The position numbers and the translations under genes are program-made. A DNA stretch of 64,000 nt from Parvibaculaceae bacterium (GTDB lineage: Bacteria; Pseudomonadota; Alphaproteobacteria; Parvibaculales; Parvibaculaceae), in the NCBI GenBank assembly GCA_028283765.1, contig JAPWJY010000007.1, positions 1-64,000 of the forward strand, written 5' to 3'. How positions within the stretch are numbered: the stretch's first letter is position 1; each line of letters begins with the position of its first letter. Positions 7,658 to 16,393 of the stretch are shown piece after piece. The notes below the pieces were generated by a model. The model was given only the letters and a program-made list of their open reading frames with translations. It was not told the origin of the DNA and made no database searches.

Positions 7658-8326
7658 ATGAACTGCTATTTTCAGGGATGCAATGAAAAGGGTGTTACTA
7701 AAGAGCATATCCCGCCGCGCTCTTTTTTCCCGGACGGAGAGAAGGAACAGCTCCTGACCGTTAAATCCTGCAAAAAACATAATAATGCGAAATCCAAAGA
7801 TGATCTTTACGTCTTAGCACAAATTTGTATGAACGCGTCCCCCAGCAATCGGGCACGTGAAGTTTTTCTTAGAAAAATTAAGCCACAGTTGGAATTCAAT
7901 AACAGTGCCCTTCGCAAGCGATTGGCTGGTGGAGCAATTCCGTTGGGCAACGGCGCAGTCAGGTACGCGGTTGAGCGTGGCCGGTTTGACGATTTTTTCA
8001 CAGCGCTGTCATGCGGCCTTATTTATAAGGTTTGCAATTCTTCTCTTCCGGAAAATTACAAAATATCTCATATCTACCACAATTTTCAGGGTAGTGCCGA
8101 TCCAGAATTGAAAGCGCTCGAAGATGAAATAGGTAGATTTTACTCTGGGGAACTTATGAAATTTATGGAGTTTGGCGCGCTAGGCACAAAAAACGAAAAA
8201 ATTTATACAGTTACGGTCTTCGGCATCCCAGAATTTCAGTCTAGCATTACGATCGTTCACATGTTTTTTGGGGTATTCAAGGTTACGTCAATGCTCACCT
8301 TGCTCGACGCCGCGCCAGTGGCGTGA
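7658..8326 (+). CDS. Putative HNH-type nuclease-like cargo protein
   Basis: 222 residues from ATG 7658; an upstream in-frame GTG is possible. The first 40 residues hold CYFQGC, then KEHIPPRSFF, then CKKHNN. This spacing of a Cys pair, an (E)H-x-P segment and a C..HN segment is reminiscent of small HNH endonucleases. The rest is not recognised. The gene is distinctly AT-richer than its neighbours, with runs such as AAAAAACG, which suggests recent acquisition separate from the ICE backbone. It sits between the left-end gene and parB, a usual cargo slot. Defence or restriction is possible but not shown. Confidence 0.45.
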   Translation: MNCYFQGCNEKGVTKEHIPPRSFFPDGEKEQLLTVKSCKKHNNAKSKDDLYVLAQICMNASPSNRAREVFLRKIKPQLEFNNSALRKRLAGGAIPLGNGAVRYAVERGRFDDFFTALSCGLIYKVCNSSLPENYKISHIYHNFQGSADPELKALEDEIGRFYSGELMKFMEFGALGTKNEKIYTVTVFGIPEFQSSITIVHMFFGVFKVTSMLTLLDAAPVA

Positions 8327-8334
8327 CCACTATG

Positions 8335-8374
8335 TCAGACTGTGCCGCAGTTTCCTGCTCGGCGCATAGTCTGA
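8335..8374. repeat. Inverted repeat upstream of parB
   Basis: TCAGACTGTGC (8335-8345) and GCATAGTCTGA (8364-8374) are inverted copies matching at 10 of 11 positions with an 18-bp spacer. They lie in the 266-bp gene-free stretch between the HNH-like gene and parB. The repeat could be a regulator site, a ParB-related site or part of a transcript hairpin. Nothing else is recognisable in this gap. Confidence 0.4.
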
Positions 8375-8592
8375 TGTCTTCGTCCCGCTTCCAAAATCGG
8401 ACCACCTTTTCACGGCCCGATGCAGCCCTTCTGGTGGCTGATGTCGGCCGCTGTACCCGGTGCGGGCGGCGGCAGTTTTCCCTATTCCAGCATGGTGCGC
8501 TGGCCCCTTCAAAAGTGAGGGGGCGGCGCTTCGCTTCGTGACGGATTTCGGTTCGAGAAAAGGCTCTCGGCGTCCGTCGCGGAGTAAAAATC

Positions 8593-10635
8593 ATGGCTTC
8601 AGCCGTTCAGAAAATCATCCTCGCGTCGTCACGCGACATTCCCTTCAACAAGCTGGTGTTGAGCCAGTCTAACGTCCGGCGGATCAAGGCCGGGGTCTCC
8701 ATCGAGGAACTGGCCGAGGACATTGCCTGGCGGGGCCTGCTTCAGGGCCTCAGCGTCCGCGCGGTCGTTGACGCCGATGGCATCGAAACCGGCATGTTCG
8801 AGATTCCCGCCGGTGGCCGGCGCTACCGGGCGCTGGAATTGCTGGTCCGGCAGAAGCGCCTGGCCAAAACCGCGCCGGTGCCCTGCGTGGTGCGGGAAGG
8901 CGGTCTGCCTGAGGAAGACAGTCTCGCCGAGAACATCCAGCGTGCCCCCTTGCATCCGCTCGACCAGTTCCGCGCCTTCCTTTCCTTGCGCGAGAAAGGC
9001 CAGTCCGAGGAAGAAATCGCCGCCGCCTTCTTCGTCTCGGTTGGCGTGGTCAAACAGCGGCTCAAGCTGGCTTCGGTGTCGCCCCGGCTGCTCGACATCT
9101 ATGCCGAGGACGGCTTGTCGTTGGACCAGTTGATGGCCTTCACCGTCTCCGCCGATCACGAGCGGCAGGAACAGGTGTACGAGCGCATTTACCAATCCTA
9201 CGACAAACAGCCCTACGTCATCCGCCGCATGTTGACCGAGGGTGCTGTGCGCGCCACCGACAAGCGGGCGCGGTTCATCGGCATCGAAGTCTATGAGGCG
9301 GCGGGCGGTACGCTGCTGCGCGACCTGTTCCAGGGCGACGAGGGCGGCTGGCTGCACGACGTGGCGCTGGTTGATCGTCTGGTGGCCGAGAAGCTGACGG
9401 CGGAGTCCGACGCCATCGCCGCCGAAGGCTGGAAATGGATCGAGGTCGCCCCCGATTTCCCCTACGGCCACACCTTCGGTCTGCGTCAATTGCGCGGCGA
9501 CCCCATCGCGATGACGCCGGAAGAAGTCGCGGCGCGTGACGCCTTGCAGGCCGAATACGACCGCCTATCGGAGGAATACGACGGCGCCGAGGAACTGCCC
9601 GACGAGGTGGACAGTCGTCTCGGGGAGATCGAAACGGCGCTCGCCGCCTTCGACGAACGGCCCCTGGCCTTCGATCCCGCCGACATCGGCCGGGCCGGGG
9701 CCTTCGTCAGCATTACCCAGGACGGCACCCTGCGGGTCGAACGCGGTTACGTCCGGCCCGAGAATGAAACGCCGGTCGCGGCAGAATCCGAAGATTCCTC
9801 ACCACCTCGCGCCATGGCGGCTGATATCGACGAGGCCGCCGACGCGATCACCGCCGATGTCCCGCAGCCCGAACCGGAGGAAGACGATGGCCTGACGCCG
9901 ATTTCCGACCGGCTGATGGCCGAATTGACCGCCCATCGCACCCTTGGTCTGCGCTATGCCTTGGGCGATCATCCCGATGTCGCCTTTCTGGCTGCCCTGC
10001 ATGCCCTGACGCTCAAGGTCTTCTACCACTACGGCACTGAAAGCTGCCTGGAACTGGATTTGAAGAGCGTCAGTTTCGGCTCGCAAGCCCCCGGCTTGAA
10101 CGACAGCGCCAGCGCCAAAGGCATCCATGATCGGCACGACGGCTGGGTGAAGTCGCTGCCGAAAGACCCCGCCGATCTGTGGGACGAGTTGCACGGCTGG
10201 GAGGGCGACCGCCGTTCCGGCCTGTTTGCCCATGTGGTCAGCCTGTCGGTCAATGCGGTCCAGGAACCGTGGAACCGTCGCCCCCACGCGCTCGCCCATG
10301 CCGACCGTCTGGCCGGCGCGGTGTCGCTCGATATGGCGGCGGCGGGCTGGAAACCGACGGTGGACAATTACCTTGGCCGCGTCACCAAGGCCCGCATCCT
10401 TCAGGCGGTGGCCGAGGCCAAGGGACAGCGCGCCGCCGACCGGATCGAACATCTGAAGAAAGGCGACATGGCCGCGGAAGCCGAAACTCTGCTGGCCGAT
10501 ACCGGCTGGCTGCCCGATCCGCTGCGCACGTCGGGCATGGTTACGGTGGACACCAGCGAAGCGGCGATCGATGAGGATTCACCACCCGAATCCGACGAAG
10601 GCGACACAGAGGCGGCCCCGGTCGCGGCCGAATAA
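8593..10635 (+). CDS. parB: ParB/RepB/Spo0J family protein
   Basis: 680 residues. The N-terminal ParB domain (about residues 15-120) contains LVLSQSNVRRI, the PAGGRRYRALE box and EEDSLAENIQRAPLHPLDQFRAF. A KorB-like helix-turn-helix follows (EEEIAAAFFVSVGVVKQRLKLA). The long C-terminal half is typical of ICE and plasmid ParB-like proteins rather than chromosomal ParB. Such proteins bind DNA for segregation or for regulation of the element. No ParA partner is visible in the element, so partition is probably incomplete and the protein may act as a regulator. It is followed by the primase-like gene after 59 bp. Confidence 0.9.
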   Translation: MASAVQKIILASSRDIPFNKLVLSQSNVRRIKAGVSIEELAEDIAWRGLLQGLSVRAVVDADGIETGMFEIPAGGRRYRALELLVRQKRLAKTAPVPCVVREGGLPEEDSLAENIQRAPLHPLDQFRAFLSLREKGQSEEEIAAAFFVSVGVVKQRLKLASVSPRLLDIYAEDGLSLDQLMAFTVSADHERQEQVYERIYQSYDKQPYVIRRMLTEGAVRATDKRARFIGIEVYEAAGGTLLRDLFQGDEGGWLHDVALVDRLVAEKLTAESDAIAAEGWKWIEVAPDFPYGHTFGLRQLRGDPIAMTPEEVAARDALQAEYDRLSEEYDGAEELPDEVDSRLGEIETALAAFDERPLAFDPADIGRAGAFVSITQDGTLRVERGYVRPENETPVAAESEDSSPPRAMAADIDEAADAITADVPQPEPEEDDGLTPISDRLMAELTAHRTLGLRYALGDHPDVAFLAALHALTLKVFYHYGTESCLELDLKSVSFGSQAPGLNDSASAKGIHDRHDGWVKSLPKDPADLWDELHGWEGDRRSGLFAHVVSLSVNAVQEPWNRRPHALAHADRLAGAVSLDMAAAGWKPTVDNYLGRVTKARILQAVAEAKGQRAADRIEHLKKGDMAAEAETLLADTGWLPDPLRTSGMVTVDTSEAAIDEDSPPESDEGDTEAAPVAAE

Positions 10636-10694
10636 TCCATCATTTCCTTGCGGCCCATCGGCGACGGTGGGCCGCCGTTTTTTGGGAGGCCATC

Positions 10695-11711
10695 ATGCCG
10701 GACACGCCGCATGATCTGGCGCGGCGTCTTGGCGAGCAGGCCGAGGCGGTGTGCCGCGCCCTGTTGCCGAAGGGTTGTCGCCAGGGCCGCTACTGGCTGT
10801 GCGGCGATGTCCTGGGCACGCCGGGACGCAGTCTTTATGTCCGCCTGTCCGGTCCCCGCGCCGGTCACTGGACCGATTCGGCGACGGGCGAATATGGCGA
10901 TCTGCTCGACCTGATCGGCCTCAATCGCCGCCTGGATTTCCGCGCCACATTGGCCGAGGCCCGCCTGATTCTCAGCCTGCCGGTGCCGTCCATTCGTCCC
11001 GCCGATCCGCCCGCGCCGCCGGGATCGTCCGAGGCCGCTCGGCGCTTGTTCGCTGCGTCGATGCCGGTTCAGGGCACCTTGGCTGAACGCTATCTGCGTG
11101 GTCGGGGGATCATCCTGCCGCCTGATCTGTCCGCCCTGCGGTTCCATCCCCGCTGCTTTTATCGCGCCCCCTCGGACCGTCAGATATGGCCCGCCATGAT
11201 CGCCGCCGTCACCGATCTGGACGGCACCTTGACCGGTGTGCATCGGACATGGCTGGACCCGAGCGGCGGCAAGGCTCCGGTCGATCAACCGCGCCGGGCC
11301 ATGGGGCATCTGCTCGGCAACGCGGTGCGATTCGGTGTGGTGCAGGACGTATTGGCGGCGACGGAAGGCATCGAAACCGCATTGGCGCTGAAGATAGTTC
11401 TGCCCCCCATGTCGATGGTCGCCGCTCTGTCCGCCGCTCACCTCGCCGCCCTGATCGTGCCACCGACGCTGGCCCGTCTCTATGTCGCCCGCGACAATGA
11501 CGCGGCTGGAGGACGTGCGGTGGAGCGGTTGCGCGACCGCTTTCAAGGCGTCTCGCTCGACATCCGCGTCCTGGAACCGAGGGCCGAGGATTTCAACGCC
11601 GACCTGCTCACCCTCGGCCCGGATCGGCTACGGGCATGGCTGGCCAGTCAGCTTGCTTCCGACGATGTTCGCCGCTTTATCGAGGTTGATGGCCTGTTCG
11701 GTGGCGGGTGA
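10695..11711 (+). CDS. Toprim-domain primase-like protein (DUF7146)
   Basis: 338 residues with a strong GGAGG before ATG 10695. The N-terminal part carries a zinc-binding-like or DUF7146 segment (RYWLCGDVL...GRSLYVRL). The C-terminal Toprim domain shows the conserved glutamate motif ATEGIETALA (about residue 220) and the DxD-type motif LYVARDNDAAG (about 260). Such proteins are found in conjugative elements and plasmids and probably prime or process the transferred strand. The location between parB and DUF2493 is the standard order in this ICE type. Confidence 0.85.
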   Translation: MPDTPHDLARRLGEQAEAVCRALLPKGCRQGRYWLCGDVLGTPGRSLYVRLSGPRAGHWTDSATGEYGDLLDLIGLNRRLDFRATLAEARLILSLPVPSIRPADPPAPPGSSEAARRLFAASMPVQGTLAERYLRGRGIILPPDLSALRFHPRCFYRAPSDRQIWPAMIAAVTDLDGTLTGVHRTWLDPSGGKAPVDQPRRAMGHLLGNAVRFGVVQDVLAATEGIETALALKIVLPPMSMVAALSAAHLAALIVPPTLARLYVARDNDAAGGRAVERLRDRFQGVSLDIRVLEPRAEDFNADLLTLGPDRLRAWLASQLASDDVRRFIEVDGLFGGG

Positions 11712-11941
11712 TTTCGCCCGCGATGGGGCGGAAAAGATGCGTTTTTGGTCAGGTCTCCGGCCTACAAGGGCCGCGCCACGGCCTTTCCTGGAGGGGGATC
11801 TGCCAGCGCCAAGCCGCTTTGCAACGGCTGTGCCGTCCTCCACTGCGTTGCGGCCTTGCAGGTGCAAATCCGCTTTTCCGCTGGCTGAGTGATCCCCAGG
11901 AAGGCCGCGACGGCGCGGCTTCGGAACCGAGAGACCCCGCC
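11712..11941 (+). other. Gene-free leader of the DUF2493 gene with hairpin potential
   Basis: The 230 bases between the primase-like stop and ATG 11942 hold no convincing coding signal, although frames stay open. Short inverted repeats are present, such as AGCCGCTTTGCAACGGCT near 11812, and purine-rich blocks. It may be a structured leader or regulatory region. Confidence 0.3.
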
Positions 11942-12889
11942 ATGACGCTTGATTTTTTTACCACCCCAGACGCGACCGATGACGTTCTCCACGCTTCGTC
12001 GCCGACCGCCTGCCTCCTCGAAGAATTGCAGCTTTACGGCTATCGTCCGCTAAGCGACGAAGCCGATCCGCGCCCCTTGCCCGAAACTGAGCGGGCCGAG
12101 CAGGAGATCGCCGGGGCCGTTGACTCGCTCGCGGCCCTCCTGACCGGAACCCGTCTGGAAGACGATCTCGACGACATTCTGTGGTCGTTTGCCAACCTGT
12201 TCCACCGCAAAATCGCCAGCCTCGACCGCACCCTTGACGACAACGAACAGGCCCAGCGCCGGTTACTTCAGGAGCAGGACGGCTCGGAAATCAAGTCCGT
12301 CGAACTGGAGCGGTTGACCGGCCTCGGCGTCTCGCTGATCGAGCGCCGCAACGCCTTCGAAGCCTTCCGCGATATTGCCACCGGGCATTACGAGCAGATC
12401 ACCGGCTCCGTCTGGCATCCGCGCGTCGGATCGCAGACCAACCGCCGGACCCTCACCGCCGCGATGATCGACAGCCGCGATTTCCTCGCCGCCAAACGCC
12501 GCGCCGAGATCGAACCGCTGCTGCCCGCCGGTCCCCGCATCGCCTTCACCGGCGGCATCGACTGCAACGATCATACCCGTATCTGGGACACCCTTGACAA
12601 GGTGCGCGCCAAGCACCCCGACATGGTGCTGATCCACGGCGGCTCCCCCAAAGGCGCCGAGAAAATCGCCTCCCTGTGGGCCGATAACCGCACCGTGCCG
12701 CAGATCGTTTTCAAGCCCGACTGGAACCGCCACAAGAACGCGGCACCGTTCAAGCGCAACGACGCCATGCTCGACGTGCTGCCCATCGGCGTCATCGCTT
12801 TCCCTGGTTCCGGCATCACGCAGAACCTCGCCGACAAAGCGCGCGGCATGGGCATCCCGGTGTGGAAATTCGGTGATGGCGGCGCGTAA
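11942..12889 (+). CDS. DUF2493 (SLOG-like) protein
   Basis: 315 residues from ATG 11942. The C-terminal domain (about residues 190-310) has RIAFTGGIDCNDHTRIWDTLD, then MVLIHGGSPKGAEKIASLWA and VFKPDWNRHKNAAPFKRNDAML. This is the DUF2493 pattern, a Rossmann-like SLOG-superfamily fold that binds nucleotides or nucleotide derivatives. The N-terminal half is helical and acidic. It is a standing member of the ICE backbone. The true role is unknown; sensing of a nucleotide ligand is inference from the fold. Confidence 0.85.
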   Translation: MTLDFFTTPDATDDVLHASSPTACLLEELQLYGYRPLSDEADPRPLPETERAEQEIAGAVDSLAALLTGTRLEDDLDDILWSFANLFHRKIASLDRTLDDNEQAQRRLLQEQDGSEIKSVELERLTGLGVSLIERRNAFEAFRDIATGHYEQITGSVWHPRVGSQTNRRTLTAAMIDSRDFLAAKRRAEIEPLLPAGPRIAFTGGIDCNDHTRIWDTLDKVRAKHPDMVLIHGGSPKGAEKIASLWADNRTVPQIVFKPDWNRHKNAAPFKRNDAMLDVLPIGVIAFPGSGITQNLADKARGMGIPVWKFGDGGA

Positions 12890-12940
12890 TGCGCCGTGCC
12901 GCAACATTGGCGACACTTTACGCGGATAGAATCCTCAAAT

Positions 12941-14167
12941 TCATTCAGGAAGCGGCTCAGTAGTGACGAGATCTCGCAGCTTTTCCAGTCGCCGCGCGAT
13001 GTGCTTATCGCTGACCGCCGCCTTTATCAACCGATCTTTCGTTGCCTCTTCAAAATCTGCAACGACGAATGTCCCCATTTGTCGAAAGTAACCTTCGATA
13101 CGTGGTGCTGCGACGTTGCTGTAGAACACGGGGCGATTGACGCCCATGCCGTAGCCGCCCGGTTCACCGAGGAAGCAGCGCACCATCCACCGCACAAATT
13201 TCGGCCGTATCTCCGTCGGAGTAGCTTCAAGCCCTCCCACATCCTCGAAATCGTCGAGAAGCTTTCCATGCTGATCGGACCGATCCCACCGATGTCCCAA
13301 CTTCTCAAATTGAGAATAGACATCCTCAAAGAACTGCTTCACCTTCGACTGCTTGAGATAGGGTGTAACACCTGCCGCATTTGCGACCTTCATGTCAGCC
13401 AGATCGGCAGGGCGGCTCTTCAAAATCTCTTGCATGTGCTGCCCAACCTGAGCGCGCGTTGACTTTCGCATAGGCGCGGACAAAAGGCGTAAAGCCTCAA
13501 TGGCATTCTGTCTCACGATATCCGGCTTCTTCCCGTCGCGAGTCACGCTGATCAAGAATTTCATGATCTCAAGCTGTCGTTTATCTGGCGCATTTGTAAA
13601 ATCCTGAACAAGCTCAGTCGATAATGTCACGCGCTTCGGCGTTTCGATGATGTCCTTAATGTCAGTGACGCGGACCGGTGAGATAGGATCTCTGGAGAGC
13701 ACGATTTCGATACATGTGCGGAATACATAGACACAATCCTCGATGCCTGCCTCGTACTGATCGTCCTCATGCTCCAAGTCTTTTCTAATGTCATATGCAC
13801 GTTTCAGCCGACGCCACTCCGGTCGATTGATCAATCCCATATGATAGGCGAGATCAAGGGTATGCGTCGTTGAGTACTCTTGGACATCCTCGGCTTTCGA
13901 CACCGTTGGCAACTTATTCATGCCTGCGGCCTCTTGTGCGACATCAAGACCAGCAATCACGATCTTTTCACGTAAATCGTGGATGGCGGCGTTGAGGAGG
14001 CGTTGGCAAGCACTGCTAGGATCGACTGGCAGCAGTGTCTTGACCCTTGTGATCAGCGACTTCGCCTGCCACTCCGCCCGAATTTCCCCCAAAAGAACAT
14101 CAACACCCGAGGCGATCACCATCTGCGCGGACGTCGTCGGTATAACCTCGTATTTCGATTTACTCAT
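12941..14167 (-). CDS. Uncharacterised cargo protein with HEPN-like motif
   Basis: 408 residues from ATG 14167, which has GGAGG five bases upstream. It lies opposite to all flanking ICE genes and has lower GC. Around residues 115-160 a helical stretch contains R-K-D-L-E-H (Arg128, His133) followed by an acidic-aromatic helix (DDQYEAGIEDCVYVFRTCIE). This matches the R-x4-6-H signature of HEPN-domain RNases, common in abortive-infection and toxin proteins. The C-terminal 200 residues are not recognised. A position within the ICE backbone and an isolated promoter are typical of defence cargo, but toxicity or RNase activity is inference. No antitoxin-like partner gene adjoins it. Confidence 0.5.
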   Translation of the reverse strand: MSKSKYEVIPTTSAQMVIASGVDVLLGEIRAEWQAKSLITRVKTLLPVDPSSACQRLLNAAIHDLREKIVIAGLDVAQEAAGMNKLPTVSKAEDVQEYSTTHTLDLAYHMGLINRPEWRRLKRAYDIRKDLEHEDDQYEAGIEDCVYVFRTCIEIVLSRDPISPVRVTDIKDIIETPKRVTLSTELVQDFTNAPDKRQLEIMKFLISVTRDGKKPDIVRQNAIEALRLLSAPMRKSTRAQVGQHMQEILKSRPADLADMKVANAAGVTPYLKQSKVKQFFEDVYSQFEKLGHRWDRSDQHGKLLDDFEDVGGLEATPTEIRPKFVRWMVRCFLGEPGGYGMGVNRPVFYSNVAAPRIEGYFRQMGTFVVADFEEATKDRLIKAAVSDKHIARRLEKLRDLVTTEPLPE

Positions 14168-15130
14168 TGCCACCTCCAACTTAGCGTCGCTCGCCGATGC
14201 GTAACGTGTCTACTTGCGTACTCGTGTCAGGATTTCCTTAATTTGTTTCTGGAGCCAATCCTACATTGGCCTTGCATAGGGTCACTACAAAAACTGGCGC
14301 CCGCGCGGGGGTAAATCCCGCGCGCCGGGCCGTCGTAAACCGAGCCCGCTTGCGGTCTCGGCCCTTCGGCTTCCGTCCCTGGCGCTTCCGCCCGTTTCAC
14401 GGTCGGGGTGCCGGTTCATCGCGCTTTCCATCATGATTGCGTCGTCAGATGTGTGGTGCCGAGGGGTTGATCGGCAGTGAAATTCAGTCGGCCCGGCTCC
14501 CAGTGCATACCGTTAGCCGCTCTTTCCATCGGCGTCATCCTGGACATCGGCACGCTTGCGGCAGGGCTGAAGCGCGGCGTCGTTCTGTACTGATCCCGGT
14601 GGTTCGTCCCGTCATGGCGGTCAGGACGACCGGCGTAAATCATCAACGCGGCGATGCCGATGGGGCGCAGTGCCGGCGCCGCTTCTGTTCTTCTCTCCGT
14701 TGACGGGTTTGGCGATCTGGACGGCGATATCGGTCCTGAAAAAGCCGGTGATGGCATCGTCCGTGGCAGTGAGCGGCGCGGCCGACTGGCCATTCGTTTC
14801 CTTGGTTTGCCAGTCTATCGCATCAGTCACCATCCCTGCATGTCCCTGATCGCGTAAAGCCCGCGCCGGGCCGTTCAACCCGCCGTTCGGAAAAATTTCC
14901 CCTGTCGCTAGCGCGCCATTCCTCGCGGTCGCTGCGCTCCAAATTTTCCCGCTCGGGCGGGTGCTCCACGATGTTTCGCCCCATTCCCTTTCCATTCGGC
15001 GGCCAATGGCCGCCTATTTTTTATGAGCGCGCAAGGGCGCGCGGGGGGTGAACAGATCCGGCCTGACGGTCTTTTCGCTGGTGACATCGCAGGGATGGTC
15101 CCTGGCGACGAACAGCGAAGGAAACTCATC
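14168..15130. other. About 960-bp region without a confident gene
   Basis: Between the HEPN-like gene start and the DUF736 gene no frame combines a good start, a Shine-Dalgarno site and a recognisable protein. Open minus-strand frames at 14431-14793 and 14621-14995 overlap each other and look like decayed coding sequence. The first 100 bases should hold the promoter of the HEPN-like gene. A strong GC hairpin (CCCGCGCGGGGG and CCCGCGCG) lies near 14299-14322. The end (15000-15130) is the leader of the DUF736 gene. An origin of transfer or a structured RNA here cannot be excluded. Confidence 0.4.
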
Positions 15131-15469
15131 ATGGCTATCACCCTCGGCACCTTCACCAAGATGGACGACGGCGTTTTCACCGGAGTCATCAAGACCCTCA
15201 ACATCACCGCCAACCTTACCATCGTCCCGGTGACGAAACAGTCCGAACAGGCCCCCGATTACCGCGTCTATGCCGGCAACGGCCAGCGGTACGAAGTCGG
15301 CGCCGGTTGGAGCCAGGTCGCCAAGACCAGCGGCGAAACCTACCTCAACCTCAAGATCGGCGCCCCCGAATTCGGCCCCAACTGGCTGCGCGCCCGCCTG
15401 GTCAAGCTGGAATCGCCGGAGCCGGACGGCCCCACCCATCTGGCCCTGTGGGAGCCGAAAGACCGCTGA
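15131..15469 (+). CDS. DUF736 family protein (copy 1)
   Basis: 112 residues starting MAITLGTFTKMDDGVFTGVI, with the DUF736 hallmarks KTLNITANLTIVPV, APDYRVYAGNGQRYEVGAGW and LRARLVKLESPEPDGPTHLALWEP. DUF736 proteins are small beta-rich proteins of proteobacterial ICEs and plasmids with no assigned activity. The gene stands alone behind a long leader and ends at a strong terminator, so it is its own transcription unit. A second, shorter DUF736 paralogue is at 38362-38679. Confidence 0.9.
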   Translation: MAITLGTFTKMDDGVFTGVIKTLNITANLTIVPVTKQSEQAPDYRVYAGNGQRYEVGAGWSQVAKTSGETYLNLKIGAPEFGPNWLRARLVKLESPEPDGPTHLALWEPKDR

Positions 15470-15487
15470 ATTCCCCGCCTCCCAAGA

Positions 15488-15514
15488 CCCCGCCGGACAG
15501 CCCATCCGGCGGGG
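15488..15514 (+). terminator. Rho-independent terminator of the DUF736 gene
   Basis: A perfect 10-bp stem CCCCGCCGGA/TCCGGCGGGG with a 7-base loop is followed by CTTTCT, 18 bases after the DUF736 stop. The 289 bases after it up to the next gene hold no recognised gene. Confidence 0.8.
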
Positions 15515-15803
15515 CTTTCTCATGCTGTCATCGCGCTGAACCGGCGTAATTGATGCGGAGTCGGCGCGGGCGCGCCGACAGGCTTTCCGTCTCGAAAGTC
15601 CCAGTGTGCCATCCGGCAGGGCGATCCCGTCAAGGATCGCGGGCACCCTCCAAAATTCTCCGTTCCGCGGGCTCCACTCCCGAATTTTGGCTCCTCCCGC
15701 GCCCGCTTGCGCGGCGGCTTCGCCGTCCTTGACCGGCTCTACCCGGATGACGGGGGAACCCGTTCTCGACCGAGAGAACAGTTCAATCGCAGGAGGTTTC
15801 ACC

Positions 15804-16013
15804 ATGTCCATCCAGTTCGACCATGCCCAAGATATCCGCATCGCGTATCGCGGCCATCTCTATGCCGAAGATGAGCTGCGTGAAGAAATCTGGCTCGTCA
15901 CCATCGAACTCCGCAACGGTCTGCCGAAGCGCGAGCGCATCGACGCCGAATGGCAGATCGCACAATGCGAGACGCTTCTCGATCGCTTGCGGAAGAGGCG
16001 CGCGGGGGCCTGA
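15804..16013 (+). CDS. Small conserved ICE protein, unknown function
   Basis: 69 residues starting MSIQFDHAQDIRIAYRGHLY. A perfect AGGAGG at 15791-15796 sits seven bases before the ATG, which decides the start. The sequence is acidic and ends in a basic helix (LLDRLRKRRAGA). No domain is recognised. It precedes the excisionase-like HTH gene by about 140 bp and may belong to the same unit. It is believable as a gene because of the ribosome binding site and coding-like composition. Confidence 0.6.
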   Translation: MSIQFDHAQDIRIAYRGHLYAEDELREEIWLVTIELRNGLPKRERIDAEWQIAQCETLLDRLRKRRAGA

Positions 16014-16156
16014 CCCCCGCTTTTTTTGAGTCGCCATTCTGTCGTGAACAGGGGGCTCGATTTCGATCCCCCCCGTTTATCGAGCGTCCCCGCACACGCT
16101 CGCCGCCGCCATCCTTTGACCAATCCAGACGATTTTCGCCAAAGGACTTGAAACGG

Positions 16157-16393
16157 ATGACGGACGATAACACACGGGCCGCCGAGGCCCGTAAGGGCTC
16201 GCCTTTTCTCTCGACCAGAGAAGCCGCCTATTACCTCGGCCTTTCCTTCCGCACCCTCGAAAAGATGCGTTTCACTGGCAACGGGCCACGCTTTCGCAAA
16301 CACGGTCGCTATGTCCGCTATCACATCGCCGATCTCGATGCATGGTCGGAAGGACGGCGGCATCACTCGACGTCGGAAACGGAGGAGCGGTGA
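16157..16393 (+). CDS. Helix-turn-helix (MerR/excisionase-like) DNA-binding protein
   Basis: 78 residues. The core FLSTREAAYYLGLSFRTLEKMR, followed by GNGPRFRKHGRYVRYHIADLDAW, is the winged-helix pattern of the AlpA/excisionase/MerR-type HTH_17 family. These small proteins act as excisionases or as regulators of transfer operons. The stop overlaps the ATG of traF (TGATG), so the two are translationally coupled. It may therefore regulate the traF-transglycosylase unit or, if an integrase were present, direct excision. Confidence 0.85.
   Translation: MTDDNTRAAEARKGSPFLSTREAAYYLGLSFRTLEKMRFTGNGPRFRKHGRYVRYHIADLDAWSEGRRHHSTSETEER

Noticed and set aside
14431-14995. Possible small genes on the minus strand in the gene-free ICE region
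   Set aside because: The frames overlap each other, lack ribosome sites and match nothing I recognise; treated as decayed sequence.
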